Below, in pieces: positions 1 through 7,431 of a stretch of 54,443 nt of DNA. The notes beneath the pieces were generated by a model that was not told the DNA's origin, did not search any database, and worked only from the letters and a program-made list of their open reading frames with translations. Source of the stretch: Clostridium sp. CAG:413. Its GTDB lineage: Bacteria; Bacillota; Clostridia; Oscillospirales; Acutalibacteraceae. The stretch covers positions 59,621-114,063 of the forward strand of contig FR888233.1 in NCBI GenBank assembly GCA_000431775.1, written 5' to 3'. Numbering within the stretch: the stretch's first letter is position 1; every line of letters starts with the position of its first letter. A program made the position numbers and the translations under genes.

Positions 1-756
1 CCCTATCTTGCCGAGTATTCGGACGGCGCGATAGTCTCCCACACCGTGCGCACAATGGGCATAGGCGAGAGCGCGCTTGCGGAGCTTTGCTCCGACCTGC
101 TCAACGGCGAGAATCCCACCGTCGCGCCCTACGCCAAGATGGGCGAGGCGCTGCTGCGGGTGACCGCCAAGGCGGAGAGAGCGCAGGAGGCGGAGAAGCT
201 CTGCGCCCCCGTTATCGCCGAGATACGCCGCAGAGTCGGCCGCTATTGCTACGGCATCGACAGCGAAAATATTGAGCAGAGGGTAGTTGAGCTGCTTAAA
301 AGCAGCGGGCTGACGCTCGCCACGGCGGAGAGCTGCACGGCGGGCTATGTCTCAAAAAGAGTGACCGATATCCCCGGCGCAAGCAGCGTTTTCGGCTGCG
401 GCGCAGTCACATATTCAAATGAAATAAAAGAGAAGCTCCTCGGAGTGCGGCATGAGACCCTTGAGGCTCACGGCGCCGTAAGCGAGGAGACAGCGAGAGA
501 GATGGCGGCGGGGGTCCGCAGGCTCTCGGGCGCCGATATAGGCATCTCCGTCACGGGCATTGCGGGCCCCGACAGCGACGGGACGGATAAACCGGTCGGG
601 CTTTGCTACGTTGCGATTGACGCAAAGGACTATACCGCCTGCGACAAGGTGGAGACGGGCAGGGGCGACAGGGAATACAACCGCTACGTCAATGCCTCCC
701 GCGCGCTCAACCTCGTGAGGCTTTATATCGAAGAAAGGATGGCAGATAAGGCATGA
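1..756 (+). CDS. cinA: CinA family protein, 3' part (nicotinamide-nucleotide amidohydrolase domain)
   Basis: The reading frame is open from base 1, so the N-terminal molybdopterin-binding-like domain lies mostly outside the window. What remains is the middle of CinA (the GIGES stretch near base 60) and the whole C-terminal PncC-type domain, with the typical TAESCTAGYVSKR motif around bases 322-360, the GAVTYSNEIK stretch and the VTGIAGPDSDGTDKPVG motif around 550-600. In this family the C-terminal domain deamidates nicotinamide mononucleotide to nicotinate mononucleotide (pyridine nucleotide salvage); CinA is also linked by name to competence. The stop codon overlaps the next start (ATGA at 753-756), so it is translationally coupled to the sortase gene. 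A degenerate relative of this protein is part of the gene two positions downstream. Confidence 0.93.
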   Translation, partial: PYLAEYSDGAIVSHTVRTMGIGESALAELCSDLLNGENPTVAPYAKMGEALLRVTAKAERAQEAEKLCAPVIAEIRRRVGRYCYGIDSENIEQRVVELLKSSGLTLATAESCTAGYVSKRVTDIPGASSVFGCGAVTYSNEIKEKLLGVRHETLEAHGAVSEETAREMAAGVRRLSGADIGISVTGIAGPDSDGTDKPVGLCYVAIDAKDYTACDKVETGRGDREYNRYVNASRALNLVRLYIEERMADKA

Positions 757-1736
757 ATTCAAAAAAGACGCTCGCAATCATTTGCGCCGTTCTCGCCGCG
801 CTGACAGCGGTGTTCGGCGTGCTCACCGTCATAAATCTGACGGGCGATAAAGAGCCGGGCAAGCCCTCGGTCAAATCAAACGGCTACATCATCACCTCCG
901 CCGTCGAGTATGACGCCCCCGCGGCTCAGCTTAGCGGAGTGATATCAAACAATATGAAAGCGACCGCCTCCTACCCCACAGGCATACTTGAGGGGCTGAA
1001 GCAGGCGTATTCGATAAACAACGACCTTGTCGGTTGGCTCTCGATCCCCGGCACGGAGCTTGACACCGCAGTTTTGCAGGGTAAGGATAACAGCTACTAC
1101 CTCAAGAAGGATTTCTACGGGCGCACGACGGGCGAGACGAGCCGGACGAATTACGGCAACATCTTCCTCGACTACCGCTGCTCGAATACCGACCTCTCAA
1201 AGAACATGGTTATTCACGGCCACACCACCGGCAGGTCGGACGGCGTGCCCAAGCAGTCCTTCCGCTCGCTCTATGATTACCGCAGCAAAGAGACCTTCAT
1301 CAAAAGCCCGATAATCAGATACAGCACTCTTTACGGCGAATATACCTATAAGATCTGCGCCGTTTTCCTCTCCACCACTCAGAGGGCGGACGACAACGGC
1401 TACCTCTTCAATTATATATATCCCGATATGTCGGACGGCAACATGGACGGCTACATCGAGCAGGTCAATCAGCGCAAGCTCTATGATACGGGCGTTTCGC
1501 TTGAGCCGACGGATAAGATAATCACCCTCTCCACCTGCATTTACGATTACGGCAAGAGCGTTGACACAAGGCTCGTGGTCGTCGGCAGGCTGCTGCATGA
1601 GGGCGAGAGCGAGGCGATAGATACTTCGCTCGTCAAGGATAACCCCGACTACCGCAGACCGCAGATCTGGTATAATTCCAAGGGCAAGACCAACCCCTAT
1701 AAGGACGCCGCACGCTGGGAACCCAGCCCGGATTGA
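753..1736 (+). CDS. Class B sortase (transpeptidase), short form
   Basis: 327 residues. An N-terminal membrane anchor (residues about 5-30) is followed by an extracellular sortase B domain. Visible motifs are IPGTELDTAVLQG, SYYLKKDF, the catalytic His in VIHGH (His157 by alignment with the second sortase), the catalytic Cys in TLSTC (Cys262) and the catalytic Arg in TRLVVVGR (Arg273). Sortases cleave a sorting signal on secreted proteins and attach them to peptidoglycan or to pilin subunits. The start overlaps the cinA stop by four bases and a second class B sortase follows 22 bases after the stop, so the three genes look like one operon. No obvious LPXTG- or NPQTN-like substrate was seen in the window. 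The class is clear; the substrate is unknown. Confidence 0.92.
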   Translation: MNSKKTLAIICAVLAALTAVFGVLTVINLTGDKEPGKPSVKSNGYIITSAVEYDAPAAQLSGVISNNMKATASYPTGILEGLKQAYSINNDLVGWLSIPGTELDTAVLQGKDNSYYLKKDFYGRTTGETSRTNYGNIFLDYRCSNTDLSKNMVIHGHTTGRSDGVPKQSFRSLYDYRSKETFIKSPIIRYSTLYGEYTYKICAVFLSTTQRADDNGYLFNYIYPDMSDGNMDGYIEQVNQRKLYDTGVSLEPTDKIITLSTCIYDYGKSVDTRLVVVGRLLHEGESEAIDTSLVKDNPDYRRPQIWYNSKGKTNPYKDAARWEPSPD

Positions 1737-1758
1737 TCAAAACAGGAGGACAGAATAT

Positions 1759-3669
1759 ATGGCAAAAGAAAACAGTGAAGGCAAGAGACCCTCGTCGCTG
1801 CCCGACGGCATCAGCTCCATTGCGGACGATGAAGCCATAACCGAGATAGATTTCAACAGCTTCCTTGAGGAGAGTTCCGACGATTCCTCGGTGTTCGCAG
1901 GCTTCCATGATGATATCGAGCAGACGGAGAAAAATCTTGCGGACGAGCTTGACAGCCTCTATGACGATATTATGAGCAGCGGCCCCGCAACAATAGTGCC
2001 GAAGCCCATCTCCGCCATCGTGTCGGGCGAGGAGGAGCAGCCCGCCGAGCCTGAGAGCAGCGCTCTGGATGAGCTTTGGCTCAACCCCGAGGAATACATC
2101 GAGCCTGAGATACCCGTCGTTTCGCTTGACGGCGAGGAGGAGCAGGAGGATGAGCCCGCCCCCGAGGAAGAGGAGCCGACGCCCGCCTCCGATGAGAAGA
2201 ATGACCTTTTCAGCATGATAGATTCGCTCAAGGCGGATACCGACGGCGACACGGGCTTCAGCGATATCCTCTCCGAGATAGAGACCAACGACCGTATCGT
2301 CCCCGTCAATGAGGAGAATCTCAAGGCGGATGATATCGTTACCGCCGCGCCCGCCGCCCCTGCCGCACCCGCTGCCTCCGCTGCCCCCGCTCCGTCGGAG
2401 CAGAAGCTGGCGGCTCCCGCAGCGCAGGAAAGCGACGACGATGACGACTTTGATTATGAATCGGAGCTTGCAGCCCTGCTCGGCGACGAGCCGGAGGAGA
2501 GCGAGCAGCCTGCCGAGGAGCAGCAGCCCGCCGAGTCTGCAATTGAGCCGGAGAAGCCCGGCTTTGTGGTCGAGATACCCGACGACGGCAACGATTACGA
2601 GGCTGCCGCCGCAGGCTACGACACCAAGCCTCTGCCCGACCTCACCAAGACGGTCGGCAGCATCTCCACGGACGAGTCGAAGTTCGTCGTGCCCGAGGAG
2701 CCGACGGAGGAGAAGCCCGCTGACGGAGAGAAAAAGAAGGTCACCGCCTCCGAGATAATCAGAAAGATAGTGCTCGCTGTCTCGATAATCACGATAATCG
2801 TCAGCAGCGGCGTGCTTGCGAATACCTATATTATTGAACCTTATAATTATAAGAAGAACGAGGATCTGCTTGCGAGCCGCCTCAATTCGGGCGCGAACGA
2901 GCATAGCGACGCCAGCGTCGACGACGTGACGGTGAACGGAGGCGGCAGCTCGAAGTACCCCTCCGGTATGCTTGCAAAATATGCCCAGCTTTACGACGTC
3001 AACAGCGACCTTGCGGGCTGGATCTCCATACCCGCTCTTGAGATAAACCTGCCCGTAGTCAAGGGCGCGGACAACAGCTATTATCTGCGCCGCAACATCT
3101 ATAAGAAGCGCACCGATTACGGCGTTCCGTTCTTTGATTACAGGATAAGCGACCTCAAGAATCTGCCCCGCAACACCGTCGTTTACGGCCACAATATGCG
3201 CCACGACGACCTCATCTTCGGTATGCTTGAGAATTACCGCGAGATAAGCGGCTTCAAGTCCGCCCCCGTCATAGAGTGCAACACGATATACGGCGATCAG
3301 CTTTGGTTTGTCTATGCCGTGTTCATCACGAATTCAAGGGTGAGCGACGATAACGGATATATCTTCCCGTATAACTTCATTGATGTCAGCGATGCGAAAT
3401 TCGCCGAGTACATTATGGAGATAGACAAGAGAAAACTCTACACCACCGGCGTTGACATCAATCCGACCGATAAAATACTCACGCTCTCCACCTGCTGCTA
3501 CGACTTTGACGAGGCGAGGCTCGTGGTCGTTGCGAGGATGAGACGCGCGGGCGAAAGCTCAAGCGTCAACACCTCGAACGCTATGGAGAATCCGAATCCC
3601 AAATACCCGCAGGCGTGGTATGACGCCAACAAGAAGACCAACCCTTATGCGGCTGATTCACGCTGGTAA
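1759..3669 (+). CDS. Class B sortase with long acidic cytoplasmic N-terminal region
   Basis: 636 residues. Residues 1 to about 325 are low-complexity and strongly acidic (Glu/Asp/Pro/Ala, with an Ala-Pro run near residue 200), predicted cytoplasmic. One membrane segment follows (about residues 332-358, IVLAVSIITIIVSSGVL). The C-terminal sortase B domain has the catalytic His in VVYGHNM (His478), Cys in TLSTC (Cys579) and Arg in EARLVVVAR (Arg587). The ATG at 1759 has a good AGGAGG site 9 bases upstream. Ordinary SrtB is about 240-250 residues, so the extension of some 330 residues is unusual; it may serve for localisation or partner binding, which is inference. It lies between a short class B sortase and a SpoIID-like membrane protein, all on one strand with short gaps. 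Confidence 0.92.
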   Translation: MAKENSEGKRPSSLPDGISSIADDEAITEIDFNSFLEESSDDSSVFAGFHDDIEQTEKNLADELDSLYDDIMSSGPATIVPKPISAIVSGEEEQPAEPESSALDELWLNPEEYIEPEIPVVSLDGEEEQEDEPAPEEEEPTPASDEKNDLFSMIDSLKADTDGDTGFSDILSEIETNDRIVPVNEENLKADDIVTAAPAAPAAPAASAAPAPSEQKLAAPAAQESDDDDDFDYESELAALLGDEPEESEQPAEEQQPAESAIEPEKPGFVVEIPDDGNDYEAAAAGYDTKPLPDLTKTVGSISTDESKFVVPEEPTEEKPADGEKKKVTASEIIRKIVLAVSIITIIVSSGVLANTYIIEPYNYKKNEDLLASRLNSGANEHSDASVDDVTVNGGGSSKYPSGMLAKYAQLYDVNSDLAGWISIPALEINLPVVKGADNSYYLRRNIYKKRTDYGVPFFDYRISDLKNLPRNTVVYGHNMRHDDLIFGMLENYREISGFKSAPVIECNTIYGDQLWFVYAVFITNSRVSDDNGYIFPYNFIDVSDAKFAEYIMEIDKRKLYTTGVDINPTDKILTLSTCCYDFDEARLVVVARMRRAGESSSVNTSNAMENPNPKYPQAWYDANKKTNPYAADSRW

Positions 3670-3707
3670 ATAGCGGACACATTTCACACTAAGGAACGGT
3701 GAAAGCA

Positions 3708-5939
3708 ATGATCAAAAAAGCAAGCATATTCACTCTGAACGCTTATACGGCTCAGGGTGCCGCCGACGTGCTCAAGGCACGGTTGTCGGAGCATTGCGGC
3801 GAGCTTCGTGAGGCGGATTTTTCCGCACCGCTTGAGCTTGCCCGTGCCGCCGTATCATGCGGCGGGCTTGCAGTCGCAGCCGCTCCGATATCCCAGTATC
3901 TCGACGCAAAGCTCCGCATCATCAAGGAGCTGCAATTGCGCCCGGTGCGCAGCAAGGCGATCGTTGACGCTCTTGCCCTGAGCGGCATAGGCGATCAGCG
4001 CACGCGCGACCTGCATAGCGCCGTGCCCGAGGGAGCAAAGGCTCTGCCCACCGAGGACGGCCGATATTCGGGCTTCATCTGCAAGCACGGCAACGGGATG
4101 CTCATCCTGCTGCCGCTCGACGCGGATATCGTTGAGAATTGTTTTAATAAAGAGCTACGCACCGTTTTCGGCGAAGCGAAGCCCAAACACTCGGCTATGG
4201 CTCAGTTCAGGCAGAGCGTTGAGCGGATAATCGCCGTGGACAGGCCCATCGCCGTGGCTCAGGTCGGCTGCTTTAAGCCGCTGCTTGCCTCTCTTATGAG
4301 CGTTGACGGCGCGAGCGAGATATTCCTCCCGTGCAAGCTCGGGGATGAGATAAACGGCAAGGATTATTACGCCGAATGCGCCAAGGCCGCCAAAACGGCG
4401 GCGCAGACCGATTTCGGCATTGCCGTCTCCGACATTGAGACGGACTCAAGCGGCACAAGGTTTATGACCGTGTGCGTTGCCGACGGTAAGTCCGCCAAAT
4501 GCGCCAAGGTCTTTGCCGACGGCGGGGAATCGGATAAGCACCTTGCCTCGGCGGCGATAGTCAAGCTCTGCTCTATGCTCGACGAGCTTGATAATGAATC
4601 GGAGCTTAACCCGCCGCCCGAGCTTCTGAAAAAGCCCGCCAATTCGCGCAAGCCGTTCATCATAGCCCTTGCGGGCATAGGCGCGGCGATATTGCTCTGC
4701 GTCATCCTAACGGTGGTGCTCGGCAGCGGCTCCGGCAAAGCGCTGTTTGCCGACGATACGGCGGCAGGCTCGGTCACTCAGCAAAGCGAGACTTATAACT
4801 ACGGCGGCAACATTTACGATTATCACGGCGAAGTCGGTATCGGTGATGAGGATGACGAAACGACCGAGCCGTCAACGGTTCAAAACTCCGTCTTTACCCT
4901 GCCCGTTACCGCACGCACGCTGACTACAAAGCTCGCCGCTACGGCTGCGACGGTCAAGACGACGGTGAAGAATATCGCAACCACGATAGCGACTACCGTT
5001 AAACAGACGGAGAAGCCTGCTCAGCCCTCCACCGCAAAGACGACGGAGCAGATAACGGAGAAACCGACCGAGAAGCCCACAGAGGCAAAAACGACGAGCA
5101 AAAAGTCCTCGTCAAACGGCGACGGCAAATTCGTATTCAAGGTCTACGGCTGGGGTCACGGAGTCGGCATGAGCCAGCAGGGCGCGATCCAGATGGCGAA
5201 GGACGGCAGCTCATACAAACAAATACTCGCCCACTATTACCCCGGCACAACGCTCAAGACCGATTCAAACACACCGAAAACCGTCATTTACGGCGGCGAG
5301 GAGATACCGATAGTCAAGTATCTCTGCGGCACGACGAAGAGGGAGATCGGCGCAGGCTCGCCTGTTGAAGCTCTCAAGGCACAGCTGGTGTGTGCCTATT
5401 CGTTCGCAAAGACCTATAATTTCAATGTCCCCGCCAGCCAGCACGCCTACGACGACGGCTACGCCTATGAGGGCACGGCGCTGCACAAGGCCTGCCTCGA
5501 GGTGCTGAATATGAGCTCGGATTCCGACACTCCGAAGGCGGTTTATGTTGATTACAACGGCTCGGCGGCCCGCACGGTCTACTTTGACTCCGTGGGCGGC
5601 AAGACCGCTTCGGCGGCAGATACCTGGGGAGCGACTCAGTATCCGTACCTGAGCGGCGGCGCCTCCTGCAAAGAGGAGGTACGCTCCACCACCGTGGAGA
5701 TCTCCGCTGTCGATATGAAGAAATACATACTTAATTATAACGAGGATATCAAGCTCGACGACGACCCCGCAAATTGGCTCGAGATAATCTCACACGATGG
5801 CGCCCGCAGCGAGAATTGCGGCTATGTCATCAAGATAAGGGTCGGCGATAAGACGGTGAGCGGCAACAATTTCAGAGCGAAGGTGCTCAAATACAAGATA
5901 CGCTCCCACTGCTTCACCGTCGAATATGTTCCCGCATAA
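3708..5939 (+). CDS. Membrane protein: decayed CinA-like cytoplasmic domain fused to SpoIID/LytB-like extracellular domain
   Basis: 743 residues from the ATG at 3708 (a GTG at 3699 is an alternative). Residues 1-300 look cytoplasmic and resemble a degenerate CinA: AVPEGAKALPTEDGRYSGF (105-123) parallels the CinA PEGA..LPN..G motif, and residues 175-295 follow the PncC domain with its active motifs lost. One membrane segment follows (about 318-340), then a Thr-rich linker (about 390-460). The extracellular part contains YGWGHGVGMSQQGA (from about 480) and then PVEALKAQLVCAYSFAKT (from about 552) and VGGKTASAADTWGATQYPYL. These are SpoIID motifs, but in family members the GHGVGMSQ block normally comes last. 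Glu546 aligns with the catalytic Glu of SpoIID lytic transglycosylases. It follows the two sortases and ends in a strong terminator. Confidence 0.8.
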   Translation: MIKKASIFTLNAYTAQGAADVLKARLSEHCGELREADFSAPLELARAAVSCGGLAVAAAPISQYLDAKLRIIKELQLRPVRSKAIVDALALSGIGDQRTRDLHSAVPEGAKALPTEDGRYSGFICKHGNGMLILLPLDADIVENCFNKELRTVFGEAKPKHSAMAQFRQSVERIIAVDRPIAVAQVGCFKPLLASLMSVDGASEIFLPCKLGDEINGKDYYAECAKAAKTAAQTDFGIAVSDIETDSSGTRFMTVCVADGKSAKCAKVFADGGESDKHLASAAIVKLCSMLDELDNESELNPPPELLKKPANSRKPFIIALAGIGAAILLCVILTVVLGSGSGKALFADDTAAGSVTQQSETYNYGGNIYDYHGEVGIGDEDDETTEPSTVQNSVFTLPVTARTLTTKLAATAATVKTTVKNIATTIATTVKQTEKPAQPSTAKTTEQITEKPTEKPTEAKTTSKKSSSNGDGKFVFKVYGWGHGVGMSQQGAIQMAKDGSSYKQILAHYYPGTTLKTDSNTPKTVIYGGEEIPIVKYLCGTTKREIGAGSPVEALKAQLVCAYSFAKTYNFNVPASQHAYDDGYAYEGTALHKACLEVLNMSSDSDTPKAVYVDYNGSAARTVYFDSVGGKTASAADTWGATQYPYLSGGASCKEEVRSTTVEISAVDMKKYILNYNEDIKLDDDPANWLEIISHDGARSENCGYVIKIRVGDKTVSGNNFRAKVLKYKIRSHCFTVEYVPA

Positions 5940-5949
5940 ATAAAGAAAG

Positions 5950-5982
5950 AGCGGCTGCTCCCGTGAGGAGCGGCCGCTTTTG
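5950..5982 (+). terminator. Intrinsic terminator after the SpoIID-like gene
   Basis: A 12-bp stem with one mismatch (AGCGGCTGCTCC / GGAGCGGCCGCT), a 5-base loop and a T run, starting 11 bases after the stop. It closes the cinA-sortase-sortase-SpoIID transcript. Confidence 0.8.
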
Positions 5983-5993
5983 ATATTAGGGGT

Positions 5994-6024
5994 AAAAAGA
6001 AAGGCTGCCGCTAAAGCGACAGCC
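5994..6024 (-). terminator. Intrinsic terminator of the small secreted protein gene
   Basis: On the minus strand the stem GGCTGTCGCT / AGCGGCAGCC (one mismatch) has a 2-base loop and is followed by TTTCTTTTT. It lies 17 bases after the stop at 6041, facing the terminator of the convergent gene. Confidence 0.75.
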
Positions 6025-6040
6025 CTTATGTTAGGATAAA

Positions 6041-6517
6041 TTATTTAACGAGACCGGTGATCTTGTCGATGATATCCTGGAAGGGGATCTTCTTGAGGAG
6101 GTCAATGAGCTTTTTGGCAAGATCCTGGAAGGGGATCTTCTTGAGAAGCTCGACAATCTTGCCGCCGACTTCTTTCCAGTTAATGTTCTTAAAGAACTGC
6201 TCGACCTTCTCCTCGGTGGAGAGCTCCTTCGTGCCTTTGAAGGGGCAAACCTCAAGGTGCTTGTCATACTCAGCCTGAAGGACAAACTGAGCGGTGCAGC
6301 CGCCGTCCTTATAGCCTTCGCCGCTGTAGGGGCAATGCTTAACATGATCCTTTACGGGGATGGTGTTTTTGATGTGAGCGTTGTACTCTGATTCCTTGTC
6401 AAATGACTTTTGGCAGTAGGGGCAGGTGTTGGTGCAGTTATCGGTAGCTGCAAAAGCAGTTACGGCTGCTGAAAGAGCCATGATAAGAGCAAGTGTGAGA
6501 GCCAGAACTTTCTTCAT
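6041..6517 (-). CDS. Small secreted Cys/His-rich protein with C-terminal amphipathic repeats
   Basis: 158 residues from the ATG at 6517, which has a GGAAGG site; in-frame codons upstream lack one. A clear signal peptide (MKKVLALTLALIMALSAAVTAFAA) should export it. The mature N-terminal half has two zinc-finger-like clusters: CPYCQKSFDKESEYNAH, and an HCPY...C...H...C segment ending in VCPF. The C-terminal half repeats a cationic amphipathic unit with a 16-residue period, centred on ELLKKIPFQD and DLLKKIPFQD; the DNA has an exact 24-bp direct repeat there (6074-6097 and 6122-6145). I do not recognise a family. Zinc or metal binding and membrane interaction are plausible readings of the motifs. 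The gene is transcribed alone from a strong promoter. Confidence 0.8.
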   Translation of the reverse strand: MKKVLALTLALIMALSAAVTAFAATDNCTNTCPYCQKSFDKESEYNAHIKNTIPVKDHVKHCPYSGEGYKDGGCTAQFVLQAEYDKHLEVCPFKGTKELSTEEKVEQFFKNINWKEVGGKIVELLKKIPFQDLAKKLIDLLKKIPFQDIIDKITGLVK

Positions 6518-6573
6518 AATGTACTTCCTTCCGATAAAAGTTTTTCTTAACAACATTGTGTTAAGGATAACTT

Positions 6574-6602
6574 ATAATATCATCTTTTTGCGCCCGTGTC
6601 AA
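6574..6602 (-). promoter_or_regulatory. Sigma-A-type promoter of the small secreted protein gene
   Basis: On the minus strand TTGACA, 17-bp spacer, TATTAT. The leader then carries a perfect 7-bp hairpin (CTTAACA / TGTTAAG, 6546-6565) before the ribosome site. Confidence 0.8.
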
Positions 6603-6686
6603 CAGAAAATTAATAATTGATTAACCAATAATTTAAAACCGATGTCTGAAAAGGGCGTATAATTCCAATAATTAAGTAAAGAGAAA

Positions 6687-6708
6687 CCGCCGTGTATCAT
6701 CACGGCGG
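6687..6708 (-). terminator. Intrinsic terminator after the TetR regulator gene
   Basis: Perfect 8-bp stem CCGCCGTG / CACGGCGG, followed on the minus strand by TTTCTCTTT. Located 9 bases beyond the stop of the TetR gene. Confidence 0.75.
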
Positions 6709-6716
6709 CTGAATTC

Positions 6717-7277
6717 TTATTTATCCTCGCCCGGCACGACAAGGAAATCCATGGCGGTGTCATTGTTGATGAACCTGTAGATAAGCTCGCTTATCTCGTC
6801 GGCGGATTCAAGCATACCTTCGTCAAACCAGAGGCGGAATACCGAGAACACAGCCCCGACATAGAAGTGGACGGCGTACCTGCCGTCGGTCGTAGTGCTG
6901 ACGACGGGGAAATAGTCATAGATGCATTCCTCGAGGATGCCGGAGAGGTGGTGGGCAAGCCCCGCCTCATAGACAGCCTGTATCACGGCGGCGTTATCCT
7001 GATAGAACATTGCGCCGTATTTGATTATCTCCTTGAGGTCGTTCGCCCGTCTGTTGCCGATATCGCTCACGAGCCTGTCCTTCTGATCGAGCAGATATTT
7101 GATGAGGATCTCGTCCTTGCTCTTGTAGTTGCGGTAATATGCCATGCGGGAGACCCCGGCGAGGGTGGTGATGTCCGTTATGGAGATACTTTCATATTTC
7201 TTTTCCTGCATCAGGCGCAGCAGCGCCGTGACGATGCACTCCTTGGTCAGGAGATTTGATTCGTTTTGCCTTTCCAT
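6717..7277 (-). CDS. TetR family transcriptional regulator
   Basis: 186 residues from the ATG at 7277; a TTG two codons upstream is possible, but AAGGG sits at better spacing for the ATG. The N-terminal helix-turn-helix is typical of TetR (ISITDITTLAGVSRMAYYRN, about residues 33-52, then SKDEIL). The C-terminal ligand-binding part has no assignable ligand. It is divergent from a MacB-like ABC exporter, and the gap between them holds a near-perfect 31-bp palindrome at 7349-7379. The simplest model is that this protein represses the exporter and itself through that site, with an exported or toxic compound as inducer. Family certain; target inferred from layout. Confidence 0.9.
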   Translation of the reverse strand: MERQNESNLLTKECIVTALLRLMQEKKYESISITDITTLAGVSRMAYYRNYKSKDEILIKYLLDQKDRLVSDIGNRRANDLKEIIKYGAMFYQDNAAVIQAVYEAGLAHHLSGILEECIYDYFPVVSTTTDGRYAVHFYVGAVFSVFRLWFDEGMLESADEISELIYRFINNDTAMDFLVVPGEDK

Positions 7278-7348
7278 AAACAATTATCCCTTATTTGTAA
7301 CATTTAACTTAATTTTGCTTTTTTGTTGATGATTTGTTCATAAACTGA

Positions 7349-7379
7349 TGTTACACTTGTAACCGTTACAAGTGTAACA
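7349..7379. promoter_or_regulatory. 31-bp palindrome, probable TetR-family operator
   Basis: Two perfect 15-bp arms, TGTTACACTTGTAAC and its reverse complement, flank one central base. Each arm itself contains the GTTAC/GTAAC inverted element. It lies between the divergent TetR and ABC exporter genes, 53 bases before the exporter start. Confidence 0.8.
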
Positions 7380-7431
7380 GATTACCACGGCTTTGTCAAG
7401 TACGGTAAATTTTTCATATGAGGTAGAATAT

